Shown: positions 1 to 8,609 of the stretch, in pieces
Layout of the letters: every line of letters begins with the position of its first letter
How positions within the stretch are numbered: position 1 is the first letter of the stretch
Position numbers and translations under genes: made by a program
Assembly: GCA_964423615.1 (NCBI GenBank)
Contig: CAYRFQ010000015.1
Span: 61,306 to 125,305, forward strand
From: CAYRFQ01 sp964423615
GTDB lineage: Bacteria > Planctomycetota > Planctomycetia > Gemmatales > Gemmataceae
Length of the DNA stretch: 64,000 bases
Direction: 5' to 3'
Notes under the pieces: generated by a model
The model's database searches: none
The model's input: the letters and a program-made list of their open reading frames with translations, nothing else
Told to the model about the DNA's origin: nothing

Positions 1-20
1 ACGATAACGAGGATTTCGTA

Positions 21-788
21 ATGACTCGGATTTTCGTCTTGCTTACGTTGCTTTGCACGATGGTGGGTTGTGACGCGGACACACCGACGGCCGATACGGA
101 GAAAGCCAAACCCAAAACTACCAAGAAAGTCGTGGGTGAGAAACCGCTCAAGCCGACCAAGGAAGTCAGGGTCGGCAAGAATGTCTACGTCCAGTTCTTC
201 GAAGACGGAAATCGACGAGTTGCCGTGAACTCCTATGTCTGTCGCCGGACGGATTTTCTTGAGCAGCTGCTCTGTCGGAAGCTGACAAAGGAACACGAAG
301 CCGTCTTGGCTGCTGACGTCGATGCAAAAACGATCCACGCTGCCCTTCTCGTTGCGAAAGCCGAACCAGGGAGCCCTGTGGTCTACGAACCCTACAAAGC
401 AGCCCACGGGACCAAGATCGAAGTCTCGCTGCAGTATAAACACAAAGGCAAAGTAGTCGTTGTTCCGGCCCAGTCCTGGGTCAAGAACCTCAAGACCAAG
501 AAGACGATGAAATACAAATACTGGGTCTTCGCAGGAAGCCGAATCTTCAAAGCCCAGCGTGAAGGCGAAAAGCCGTTTTATGCCGCAAACGACGGGGACA
601 TCATCTGCGTCGCGAACTTCGACACGGCTTTACTCGACTTACCAGTTCGTCTCCCGAAGGACAACTCCGAATTGGTCTTTGAGGCCAATACAGAGGTCAT
701 CCCTCCGGAGAAGACGCCAGTCCGTGTCATTCTCCAGCCGATCCTTGAGAAGAATACGAAAAAAGTTGAGAAGAAAAACAACAAGTAA
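21..788 (+). CDS. Putative lipoprotein of unknown function
   Basis: A 255-residue protein with a short hydrophobic N-terminus ending in a lipobox-like MVGC, with the lipidated cysteine near residue 17, so probably a membrane-anchored lipoprotein. Residues 20-55 are rich in Lys, Thr and Pro, a typical linker, and the rest is a mixed globular domain that I do not recognise. The C-terminus is again strongly basic. A GAGG stretch about 9 bases upstream supports the start. It is followed by a clear intrinsic terminator at 814-848, so it ends its transcript. The function is unknown; the coding call is firm, the lipoprotein call is inferred from the leader. Confidence 0.75.
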   Translation: MTRIFVLLTLLCTMVGCDADTPTADTEKAKPKTTKKVVGEKPLKPTKEVRVGKNVYVQFFEDGNRRVAVNSYVCRRTDFLEQLLCRKLTKEHEAVLAADVDAKTIHAALLVAKAEPGSPVVYEPYKAAHGTKIEVSLQYKHKGKVVVVPAQSWVKNLKTKKTMKYKYWVFAGSRIFKAQREGEKPFYAANDGDIICVANFDTALLDLPVRLPKDNSELVFEANTEVIPPEKTPVRVILQPILEKNTKKVEKKNNK

Positions 789-813
789 TTCTGACGAGGA
801 GAGATTACACAAG

Positions 814-848
814 CAAACCGGAGGAGCCTTCTTCTCCGGTTTGTTTTA
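814..848 (+). terminator. Rho-independent terminator after the first gene
   Basis: A perfect 10-bp stem (814-823 pairing with 834-843, CAAACCGGAG with CTCCGGTTTG) with a 10-base loop is followed directly by TTTTA. It lies 26 bases past the stop codon of the lipoprotein gene on the same strand. Confidence 0.85.
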
Positions 849-913
849 TGCGCGGAGCTGACCCGAAATGGTCTTGGAGGATGCTGTGCTATTGTGTCGA
901 ATAAATAAAAAAC

Positions 914-994
914 TCGGTAAGAATCAGCATGCCCACACCGTCCCAAGGAGCGAGGACCTTTTATCCTACCGAAACAGGAACCGTGCTCGGCACG
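914..994 (+). promoter_or_regulatory. Possible structured leader upstream of the APS reductase gene
   Basis: Between the terminator and the reductase start, TCGGTA (914-919) can pair with TACCGA (967-972), with a small GTCC/GGAC pairing inside. A second compact hairpin, CGTGC-TCG-GCACG, lies at 982-994, followed by an A/T-rich stretch. It matches no riboswitch class I know, including SAM and SAH classes, so this is only a candidate 5' leader. Confidence 0.2.
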
Positions 995-1037
995 AAACTA
1001 TAAAAATTTTTGGTCAGAGAAAAGGAAACGAGAACCG

Positions 1038-1763
1038 ATGACCGTAGCAGAATTCGGATTCGACGAAATCGCGGAAGCCTCCAAGGAACTGAAACACGAA
1101 AGCCCCCAAACGATTCTGCGCTGGGCGGTGGAGACGTTCCATCCCTACCTGACGATGGGAACGGCGTTCGGAGCGGAAGGCTGCTGCGTCATTCATATGC
1201 TCGCAGAGATCAACCCAGACGTTCGCATTTTTAATCTCGAGACGGGCTACCAATTTCCCGAAACCCTCCAACTCCGCGAGCGAATCAAGGAGAAATACGG
1301 GATCGAAGTCGAATACGTTCGCCCAGAAACGACTGTCGACGAATACGAGGCCAGGCACAACGGACCGTTGTACGTGATCGATTCGAATAAATGTTGCCAG
1401 GATAGGAAAATCGGCCTCGTTCGCGGAGCCGTGGAAGGCTACAGGGCCTGGGTTAGCTCGATTCGTGGTGACCAGACAAAAGACCGAGCCGCAGCAGACG
1501 TTGTTCAGTGGGACCGCAAGTTCGGTTTGGTCAAGATCAACCCACTCCTCCAGTGGACCAAACGCGACGTCTGGAACTTCCTTTTTGAAAACGACGTGCC
1601 GTACAACGCTCTCCACGACCAAAACTATCCCAGCATCGGCTGTTGGCCCTGTACGCGAGCAGTCCTCGACGGGGAAGATGAACGAGCCGGACGGTGGTCG
1701 GGGACGGCCAAGAAAGAGTGCGGTCTGCACGTTCTCGAACACCAGGATGGGAGCGGCATTTAG
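1038..1763 (+). CDS. cysH: Adenylyl-sulfate (APS) reductase, CysH family, 4Fe-4S type
   Basis: This PAPS/APS reductase family protein (241 residues) reduces activated sulfate to sulfite in assimilatory sulfur metabolism, in the cytoplasm. It has the paired cysteines of the iron-sulfur type: Cys119-Cys120 (NKCC) and Cys202/Cys205 (GCWPC), which by family knowledge indicate APS rather than PAPS as substrate. The conserved C-terminal KKECGLH (about 225-231) carries the catalytic cysteine. The ATG follows GGAAACGAG. No other sulfate-assimilation gene lies next to it. Downstream 219 bases separate it from ychF. Confidence 0.92.
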   Translation: MTVAEFGFDEIAEASKELKHESPQTILRWAVETFHPYLTMGTAFGAEGCCVIHMLAEINPDVRIFNLETGYQFPETLQLRERIKEKYGIEVEYVRPETTVDEYEARHNGPLYVIDSNKCCQDRKIGLVRGAVEGYRAWVSSIRGDQTKDRAAADVVQWDRKFGLVKINPLLQWTKRDVWNFLFENDVPYNALHDQNYPSIGCWPCTRAVLDGEDERAGRWSGTAKKECGLHVLEHQDGSGI

Positions 1764-1982
1764 AACGGACTTGGTCTCTTTCGAGAACCCAGAACGGTTC
1801 TCAATTCCGTCACTCGTTAAACGGATCGAAAGATACACGGACCTCTATTTTGGAGCGGAAGCCCACGTAGTCCTGAACGTTCTGGTTCTCTACAATGATT
1901 GCAGACGTAAACCGGAATTGGAAAAACTACGTGCAAAATGGCAAACACGTAACTTCTCACAATCTCAACCCATAAATAGCCC

Positions 1983-3086
1983 ATGCTCCAAGCAGGTATT
2001 GTTGGATTGCCCAACGTCGGCAAGAGTACTCTCTTTAACGCCCTGACTCGTACACGAAAAGCGGCTGCGGCGAACTATCCGTTCTGCACGATCGAGCCGA
2101 ACGTTGGTGTCGTGGAGGTTCCGGATGAGCGTTTGCCCAAACTCGCCAAAATCGTGAATACGACAAAGATTGTTCCCGCAGCCATCGAGTTCGTGGACAT
2201 CGCGGGACTCGTCGCTGGTGCATCGAAGGGTGAAGGGCTCGGGAATAAATTTCTCGCTAACATTCGCGAAGTCGACGCCATCGTCCACGTCGTACGTTGC
2301 TTCCAGGACGACGACATCATTCACGAAATGGGATCGGTCGATCCGATCCGCGACATTGAGGTGATCAACACCGAACTCGTTCTCGCCGATCTGGAATCCG
2401 CCGAGGCCCAACGCCAGAAATGGGCCAAGAAAACCCGAACCGGCGACAAGGAAGCCAAAGCGAACGTGGCGCTGCTCGAAAAAATCGTCGCCCATACCGA
2501 CGAAGGTCAGCCGGTCATTACGTTAGACATGAACGATGCGGAATTCGAGTTACTCAAGTTTTACAACTTATTGACGGCCAAGAAAGTTCTTTACGCGTGC
2601 AACGTTGCCGAAGAGGAGCTCGCCGAGGCGGCCAACAACGAATACGTCCAGACGGTCGCGAAGTGGGCCTCCGAGCATCACGGAGCGGGATACTGTGCGT
2701 TGTGTGCAAGAGTCGAAGAAGAACTTGGGGAACTCGATGCCGAAGAAGCCGCCGAGTATTTGGCAGGTCTCGGAGTGACCGACAGCGGCGTCTCGGTACT
2801 CATTCGAGAAACGTACAAGCTCCTCGGTTTGGCGAGCTATCTCACCGCTGGCGAGAAGGAGGCGCGGGCCTGGACATTCCACGTTGGTTGGAAAGCTCCA
2901 CAATGCGCGGGGGTCATTCACACAGACTTCGAAAAGAAGTTCATCAAGGCCGAGGTCGTCTCGTACGAAGAACTCATCGAAGCCGGTTCCCGAGCAGCAG
3001 CTCGAGCCGCCGGGAAATGTCGACTCGAAGGAAAAGACTACGAACTCAAAGATGGCGACGTCGTTGACTTTAAAATCGGCGGGTAA
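1983..3086 (+). CDS. ychF: Redox-regulated ATPase YchF (Obg family)
   Basis: A full-length (367 residues) YchF/OLA1 P-loop protein, a ribosome-associated member of the Obg family that prefers ATP. The P-loop GLPNVGKST is at residues 7-15, the switch motif DIAGLVAGASKGEGLGN follows, and the usual NKxD base-specificity motif is replaced by NVAEE, as is typical of this ATP-binding subfamily. A coiled-coil insertion (about 130-195) and a C-terminal TGS domain (about 280-365) are present. No clear Shine-Dalgarno sequence precedes the ATG. Convergent with the hydrolase gene at 3151. Confidence 0.96.
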   Translation: MLQAGIVGLPNVGKSTLFNALTRTRKAAAANYPFCTIEPNVGVVEVPDERLPKLAKIVNTTKIVPAAIEFVDIAGLVAGASKGEGLGNKFLANIREVDAIVHVVRCFQDDDIIHEMGSVDPIRDIEVINTELVLADLESAEAQRQKWAKKTRTGDKEAKANVALLEKIVAHTDEGQPVITLDMNDAEFELLKFYNLLTAKKVLYACNVAEEELAEAANNEYVQTVAKWASEHHGAGYCALCARVEEELGELDAEEAAEYLAGLGVTDSGVSVLIRETYKLLGLASYLTAGEKEARAWTFHVGWKAPQCAGVIHTDFEKKFIKAEVVSYEELIEAGSRAAARAAGKCRLEGKDYELKDGDVVDFKIGG

Positions 3087-3150
3087 TCCTTTCCTGGTTC
3101 CACAGCTCACGGATTGAAGACGAAGAGTTTGGTGGGCTTCTGTTGACTTG

Positions 3151-4014
3151 CTAACGAAGCGATTCGAGAAATTCTGTGACTGACCGCAGGAACCCTGCGG
3201 TATCCATCCAGTGGATCAGGTGTCCAACGTTAGGGAACCGAATGACCTGGCAATCAGCGATGCCTGACTTCAATTTGTTTAAATCAGCATCAACCAGAGT
3301 CCCTCCGGCGTTTTCGGCACCTTGGAGAATTAACGCCGGACATTGAACCCGTGCGACGTAATTGTCCATTTCAAATCCCTTGAGCCATTCTTCCTCCACC
3401 AGTGGGGCAAGCACTTCAGAATCGAGACGGGTCAGGCATTTTGCACTGAATCGCAACGATGACCGGTTTCGCACGTCTCCGAGTCGAACTGTATCGTCAG
3501 TCTTTGGCACCGACAATTCGATTTGACACAAGGCTTCAGTCAGAGCTGCGACACCACCACCCGATTCCACCACTTGCTTCACCCCTCGAAACAAATCAAG
3601 ATAAGACGTATTCTTGATCCGAGTCCCCATCGTTTCGAATGGTGGGTCCTCAAGAACGATGCCGCGCGCGTTGGCTTCGCCTCCGACAGCCAACGCCACC
3701 ATCGCCCCGAGCGAATGTCCAACCACGACCGGAGGTTCGGGGCATTCTTTCACGAGAGCATGAGCATCTTGGATGTAGTCAACGACGTGGTATTGTCCTG
3801 GCGTACGACACGAATGACCATGGCCTCGAAAATCGAGAGCGTAAATCTGCCACCTAGTAGCAAGTGTGGAAAGGACCAAGACCCAATCCTGCCAGCTTCG
3901 AGTGACACCATGCAAAAGTATGAGAGGCGGTCCATTGGCAGGACCTTTGGCGTAATTCAGAGAACCATGATTGGTTTTTAATTGATGTTCTTCAAACGCT
4001 GTAACGGAGTTCAT
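3151..4014 (-). CDS. Alpha/beta hydrolase
   Basis: A 287-residue protein of the alpha/beta-hydrolase fold without signal peptide. The oxyanion-hole motif LLHG is near residues 33-36, the nucleophile elbow GHSLG puts the serine at 101, and the catalytic histidine is probably in FPNVGHLIHW near 266. Its substrate cannot be told; related proteins include esterases, C-C hydrolases and dehalogenase-like enzymes. It is convergent with ychF and divergent from the SnoaL-like gene. Only a weak ribosome-binding site is seen before the ATG. Confidence 0.85.
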   Translation of the reverse strand: MNSVTAFEEHQLKTNHGSLNYAKGPANGPPLILLHGVTRSWQDWVLVLSTLATRWQIYALDFRGHGHSCRTPGQYHVVDYIQDAHALVKECPEPPVVVGHSLGAMVALAVGGEANARGIVLEDPPFETMGTRIKNTSYLDLFRGVKQVVESGGGVAALTEALCQIELSVPKTDDTVRLGDVRNRSSLRFSAKCLTRLDSEVLAPLVEEEWLKGFEMDNYVARVQCPALILQGAENAGGTLVDADLNKLKSGIADCQVIRFPNVGHLIHWMDTAGFLRSVTEFLESLR

Positions 4015-4204
4015 GACTGGAGCAACTTGAGTCTTCGTTGTTGATTTTGGATAGAGGCATGTCGCTGCCGCTTTGGTCTTTCGCCGGATTGGGTGCGAAA
4101 CTACACGACAGATGACGGTTATCGATTGATTCCACTATTGTCCTGGAAACAAAAGCCAACGTCAAACGAGGAACATCGTGGAAAACCATGAACGGAAAAA
4201 CCGT

Positions 4205-4657
4205 ATGACTACTCCAAAAATAGAACACCTCCCCTCTGCCTTGATCTCCTACATCGAAGGACTGAAAACACACGACGTGGACCGGATTGCCACGACTGTT
4301 GCGGAGTCTCTGGCATTTGTGTCACCAACGAAGACACTCGACAAGCAACAATTTCTCGCAATGCTCCGCGCGATTTATTCGGCGTTTCCCGATTGGGCCT
4401 ATGATCACGATCGCCCGGAAATCCGCGAGGACGGCATCGCGATTCGCTGGCGTCAGGGAGGAACCCACACCGGGACACTTTCGCTCCCAGGGATCGAGTC
4501 CATTTCCGCTACCGGAAAGTCTGTGCAAATCCCCGAACAATACTTCTACTACAAAATTGCCGACGGCCTGATTATTGAGATTCGCCCCGAGCCAGTTGCT
4601 GGGGGAGCGCCGGGCGGGATTTTCGCTCAAATTGGTGTCGATCCAAAAACTGTGTAA
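4205..4657 (+). CDS. SnoaL-like / NTF2-fold protein (ester cyclase family)
   Basis: About 150 residues with the pattern of the SnoaL-like polyketide-cyclase/NTF2 fold: an N-terminal helix pair with HDVDRIATTVAES, then FPDWAYDHD, then beta strands with a WRQGGTHTGTL core. Such small cone-shaped proteins bind hydrophobic ligands, and many homologues have no known reaction. An upstream in-frame ATG at 4178 would add nine residues; I chose 4205 because it starts the conserved region. Stands alone between divergent and co-directional neighbours. Confidence 0.78.
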   Translation: MTTPKIEHLPSALISYIEGLKTHDVDRIATTVAESLAFVSPTKTLDKQQFLAMLRAIYSAFPDWAYDHDRPEIREDGIAIRWRQGGTHTGTLSLPGIESISATGKSVQIPEQYFYYKIADGLIIEIRPEPVAGGAPGGIFAQIGVDPKTV

Positions 4658-4793
4658 TAGTTTAGTCGCTTCCACAATCCTTCCAGGGCTTGTGCTAAAG
4701 TGGACTCGCTTACTTGTTGCATCTCACAGGCCTCGACTACATCCTGACCGTGCGAGTAAGACCAATGATGGTTACTGATTAAGGAGATGAACC

Positions 4794-5828
4794 ATGCGAT
4801 GGTATGTGATTGGGATTCTGGGTGTGAGTTTTTTGTCTGAGATGTCTTCATTCGCAACCGCTGGAGGTCACAAAATCGAGAAAGAAGGCCCGCGTTTGAA
4901 GGTCGAAGGACGTGTCGCGTTTACAGAAGGACCCGCGTGGCATCCAAATGGTAATGTGTACTTTACTGACATCGAAAACAATCGAATCATGCGACGCGAT
5001 CCCAAGGGAGTAGTGCATATCTTCCGAATGCCATCGAACCGCGCGAACGGTCTGATGTTTGATCAACTCGGTCGGCTTCACGCATGTGAAGGTGGAACGC
5101 CCGATAGTCCACGGAGAGTGACGCGCACAGAATTGAATGGGACGATCACGATTCTTGCCGATCGATACAACGGAAAGAAGTTGAACTCTCCGAATGATCT
5201 CACAATGGATCTCAAGGGACGTATTTACTTCACAGATCCACGATATCGAACTTCCGAAGGATTGGTACAATTTGATGAGGATGGAAGGCGAATCGAGGGT
5301 GTATACCGCATCGATGGGCCTGGCAAAGTCGTGCGCATCATAACTCACGAGGTCGATCGACCAAATGGAATCGTCATCTCTCCTAACGGGAAATATCTCT
5401 ACGTCGGTGATAACGTCAACGATGGTCCGAATAATGGGATTGGTGGGAATAGAAAGTTGTGGCGATTTGATCTCAAGTCCGATGGAACTGTGGATTTGAA
5501 AAGCCGCAAGTTAATGTTTGATTGGGGCACGGACCGTGGACCGGATGGGATGACCATCGATATCAAAGGAAATGTCTACGTCACTGCAGGATTCAATTAT
5601 CCAAAATCACCGGTCGAAACCTCGAAGAAGTACAAGGCCGGTGTCTACGTAATCTCACCAAAAGCGAAACTGTTTCGGTTCATTCCTGTTCCCGCGGACA
5701 TGATTACGAACTGTACGTTTGGAGGTCCGGATCGAAAAACTCTTTTCATCACCTCCGGTCACAAGTTGTGGAGTGTTCGGAACCCCATCCCTGGTTACTT
5801 TCCCAAGCGAGGCAAGCGAAAACAGTGA
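4794..5828 (+). CDS. SMP-30/gluconolactonase-like secreted beta-propeller protein
   Basis: A 344-residue protein with a signal peptide (about residues 1-23, ending ATA-GG) and an SMP-30/gluconolactonase/LRE-like six-bladed propeller. Diagnostic features are EGPAWHPNGNVYFTDIENN near the start, the repeated NGLMFD/NSPNDLTMD elements, RPNGIVISPNGKYLYVGDN and DGMTIDIKGNVYVTAG. Family members bind a divalent metal and hydrolyse sugar lactones, so this may be a periplasmic lactonase; the exact substrate is unknown. An AAGGAG sequence precedes the ATG. The 3' side is a long non-coding stretch with the 47-bp repeats. Confidence 0.88.
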   Translation: MRWYVIGILGVSFLSEMSSFATAGGHKIEKEGPRLKVEGRVAFTEGPAWHPNGNVYFTDIENNRIMRRDPKGVVHIFRMPSNRANGLMFDQLGRLHACEGGTPDSPRRVTRTELNGTITILADRYNGKKLNSPNDLTMDLKGRIYFTDPRYRTSEGLVQFDEDGRRIEGVYRIDGPGKVVRIITHEVDRPNGIVISPNGKYLYVGDNVNDGPNNGIGGNRKLWRFDLKSDGTVDLKSRKLMFDWGTDRGPDGMTIDIKGNVYVTAGFNYPKSPVETSKKYKAGVYVISPKAKLFRFIPVPADMITNCTFGGPDRKTLFITSGHKLWSVRNPIPGYFPKRGKRKQ

Positions 5829-6030
5829 AGAAATTTCTCAGAAGTCGAGCGGTCGAAGTCCTCTTTCATAGTCCAGGAGTTCTTACTAACTACTGAGAAC
5901 TGCGAGGATAAAGTAGCAGGCAAATTCCGTTTGCCGTTGCCAAAAAACCAAACACTCGGAATTCAAAATAGCACTGTCGGTTTCAGATGTTCGCGGGTTT
6001 TGCAGGGTTTAAAAAGGAGTTTGCCCGGAG

Positions 6031-6243
6031 GTTTTGGCGACGACCTGTCGGAGCAAAACCGACCAGAAAACGCAGTGGTTTTGGCGACGACCTGTCGGAG
6101 CAAAACCGACCAGAAAACGCAGTGGTTTTGGNNNNNNNNNNNNNNNNNNNNNNNNNNNNNNNNNNNNNNNNNNNNNNNNNNNNNNNNNNNNNNNNNNNNN
6201 NNNNNNNNNNNNNNNNNNNNNNNNNNNNNNNCGACGACCTGTC
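6031..6243. repeat. 47-bp tandem repeat interrupted by assembly gap
   Basis: Two identical 47-base units (6031-6077 and 6078-6124) and the first bases of a third (6125-6131) run into the N stretch; after it the array resumes with CGACGACCTGTC (6232-6243) and then diverges. Each unit contains GGTTTTG and CAAAACC flanking an inner CGAC-CT-GTCG palindrome, so it can fold as a nested hairpin. There are no spacers between units, so this is a minisatellite-like array, not a CRISPR array. The surrounding 5829-6507 holds no convincing gene. Confidence 0.9.
6132..6231. other. Assembly gap (100 N)
   Basis: Exactly 100 N, the conventional placeholder for a gap of unknown size. It falls inside a perfect tandem repeat, and the sequence after the gap is out of phase with the 47-base period. 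The true array length is therefore unknown. Confidence 0.97.
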
Positions 6244-6507
6244 CCGTTGGACCGCGTACCACGCCAAGTGAGGGGAGGTACGACACTTGCTATTGTGTGC
6301 CGGATACAGAAAACTGACCCGAAATCACAAATTTTACACCATCTGTCGAAGATAGCACACCGTGGGAGGTTGCTGGTGTGCCTTTGGTTTCGCTCGCGTT
6401 CAGGCTCGTCACACTCCACGACGAAATCGCACCAACAGTGATTTCCTATTCTTTGTGCTGCTACGTCGAGTTAGTGACCGCGTGGATTTCCATAATTCCA
6501 ATGAGGT

Positions 6508-7218
6508 ATGTCTATGTTCCATTACCGTTCTATCGTTGCGATATTTCTCGTGATCCTTGCAGCCTGCGCCTTTGCCGATCAACCATCCCCTTCCCCAACT
6601 CAATCGAATGGGACCAAGTCACGACCCATCTTCAACCCTGATAACACTCCCAACAAATATATCATGGCCATTGTGGATGTGGAAACCACAGGCTTAAATC
6701 CGGAGTATCACGAAATGATTGACATCGGGGCGATCTATGTCGATCTGAACGGCAAAGAACTTGGTCGTTTCTATACAAAAATTATGCCACCTCATCCGGA
6801 ACGAATAAGTCAGGGTGCGAGGGCTGTGAACGGCTTCGATGTGAACATCTGGAAGAACAAAGGGGCTATCACCGAAGCTATCGCCGTGAAGAAGTTTCTC
6901 GCGTTTCATCGGAAACACGCGAAAGGGAAGGTGGTCTTGTTTACGGCGTTTAATGTTTGGTTTGATCAAGCTTTCCTGACCGAACTCCTGGCCCGAAACA
7001 AGGCCAGTTGGCGTGACTGTTACTACTACCAGGTTTTGGACATCCCTTCCATGGCTTGGGGAGCTGGTTACAAGCAACTCAGGGGAGCCGCCTTGAGCAA
7101 AGCGTTACAGGTCGAAGACGAAACCCATGTCCCGCTCGAGCATACCGGAATCACAGGTGCGGAATTCAACCTTCGATTGATTCGGGCTCTTTTCCGAAAG
7201 CAGAACAAGGAGTCATGA
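6508..7218 (+). CDS. Secreted DnaQ/RNase T-like 3'-5' exonuclease-fold protein, third motif altered
   Basis: A 236-residue protein with a hydrophobic leader (about 1-24, cleavage near AFA-DQ) followed by an exonuclease RNase T/DNA polymerase III epsilon domain. Motif I is intact (DVETTGL) and motif II is intact (NVWFDQAFL). In motif III, where DEDDh enzymes have H-x4-D, the best alignment reads HVPLEH, so the metal-binding aspartate appears to be His, with Glu one place earlier. The protein may therefore have weak, altered or no nuclease activity. An exported member of this family is unusual. Convergent with the transporter gene at 7240. Confidence 0.8.
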   Translation: MSMFHYRSIVAIFLVILAACAFADQPSPSPTQSNGTKSRPIFNPDNTPNKYIMAIVDVETTGLNPEYHEMIDIGAIYVDLNGKELGRFYTKIMPPHPERISQGARAVNGFDVNIWKNKGAITEAIAVKKFLAFHRKHAKGKVVLFTAFNVWFDQAFLTELLARNKASWRDCYYYQVLDIPSMAWGAGYKQLRGAALSKALQVEDETHVPLEHTGITGAEFNLRLIRALFRKQNKES

Positions 7219-7239
7219 TCGACTTGTTATAGTCCTGAC

Positions 7240-8589
7240 TCATGGAAGATCTACAAACACGATGTTGTGTATAAGATAATCAAGACCAAAACTGAGTAAG
7301 AGGGCGCTTCCTACTATGAATGGGATCGCCCGCAGCCGAAATCTAGCTAGACTTATCCCTGTAATGAGGGTAAACGCAGACGTCGCGTATCGGAAAGGTA
7401 ACAATCCATATTGCAGACATAATATATAACCCACCATCCAGATGAGCGTTAACCCGACGAGTGTTGTTGGACTCGAGAATGTGATCTTGGAACGATTTTC
7501 CTTTGCGGCAGTGTTGTCACTTTGGCTTGTTGCTGATTTTGTCCTTCGCGAAACACTAAAAAGGACAACCAATACGACAGCCAAGACAAATATGTAAAGA
7601 GGGATGTTTGGGAGTGGGAATAACGGTCGGAACGTAACGGATTGAAAGTCATTCACTCGCTGGTGAATTCGTTTGTGGAGTTCATCGCCGCGGAGGACGA
7701 TCGGATCGCAGTCGAGGGTTAGCAACTTCTTCTGGACGTGTTCGGTCTTCATCGCTTCTGTCAATACGTCAGCAAAATACTCAACTCGATCTTTGGGTGT
7801 CCTTTTGGGAAACCACCAATATTGCATATTTCGCATGACCACATCATAGCCCTGTTCTTTGGCCGTGGGAATGTCCTTGAATTTGGTTTCGCGTTCGTTA
7901 CCAAGGACCGCGAGTCCCCTTATACCTCTCGACTGGAAACGAATGAACTCGCCGGTCGAAAATAGCGTCAGGTCGATATGCTTCCCTAATAATTTCTGAC
8001 ATCGATCATTACCCGACCCAGATTGTGTATATCGGAAAAGGCCCTCTCGTTTGGCTTGCTCTGGGTCCACGGCTCTCTCGAGTCGCAATCCACCAAAGTG
8101 GCTGACGGCTGCCACGTTCACGCCGAAGACTACCGTCCTTGGTGAATCTTGGATTTCGTTTGTTAGGTCTTTTAATGTTTCGAATCGAGAATCCTTGTGG
8201 ACAGCAATGACTGACCCAGTCTCTCCCGTTCCCGCGACTGGTTCGAATGCTGTGGAGCCATATTTCACTTGCTGGGCTCTCTGTGCTGTGAACAGTGCAT
8301 CGTGAAGCAATAACACAGTATAGCCGTCTGGCTTTGCATCCTTGACATAACGACTTCCGACAGTTGCCGCGGCACCTGGTTTGTTGACGATTACCAACGG
8401 GACATCGAGAAGCTCATTGTCTTTGATCCCTCGCTCGATGATCCGTGCAAACGTATCTGTCTCGCCGCCAGGATTGAAGGGAACGATAACCTTGATAGCC
8501 TTTGACGGATAAGTGTTGTCTTGTGTCTCCTGCTGTCGACATCCACATAACATAACCACGAAGCAACTAATTCCCACGAGACGCATCAT
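7240..8589 (-). CDS. Fused TctC substrate-binding lipoprotein and TctB-like membrane subunit
   Basis: The first ~310 of 449 residues are a TctC/Bug-type solute-binding protein: lipobox LCGC with Cys17, then the family signature YPSKAIKVIVPFNPGGETD and IVNKPGAAATVG. After it come about four hydrophobic segments (about 325-350 and three between 375 and 449) that resemble the small TctB membrane subunit. In most tripartite tricarboxylate transporters these are separate genes. Here the binding protein is covalently tied to the membrane subunit, outer-face domain first. It is the last gene of the tctA-sulfatase-tctCB operon, 20 bases after the sulfatase. Confidence 0.85.
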   Translation of the reverse strand: MMRLVGISCFVVMLCGCRQQETQDNTYPSKAIKVIVPFNPGGETDTFARIIERGIKDNELLDVPLVIVNKPGAAATVGSRYVKDAKPDGYTVLLLHDALFTAQRAQQVKYGSTAFEPVAGTGETGSVIAVHKDSRFETLKDLTNEIQDSPRTVVFGVNVAAVSHFGGLRLERAVDPEQAKREGLFRYTQSGSGNDRCQKLLGKHIDLTLFSTGEFIRFQSRGIRGLAVLGNERETKFKDIPTAKEQGYDVVMRNMQYWWFPKRTPKDRVEYFADVLTEAMKTEHVQKKLLTLDCDPIVLRGDELHKRIHQRVNDFQSVTFRPLFPLPNIPLYIFVLAVVLVVLFSVSRRTKSATSQSDNTAAKENRSKITFSSPTTLVGLTLIWMVGYILCLQYGLLPFRYATSAFTLITGISLARFRLRAIPFIVGSALLLSFGLDYLIHNIVFVDLP

Positions 8590-8609
8590 CAGAACTTACC
8601 CTCATCCAA

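Noticed and set aside
6031..6243. CRISPR array
   Set aside because: Units are directly adjacent with no spacers, and no cas genes are nearby.
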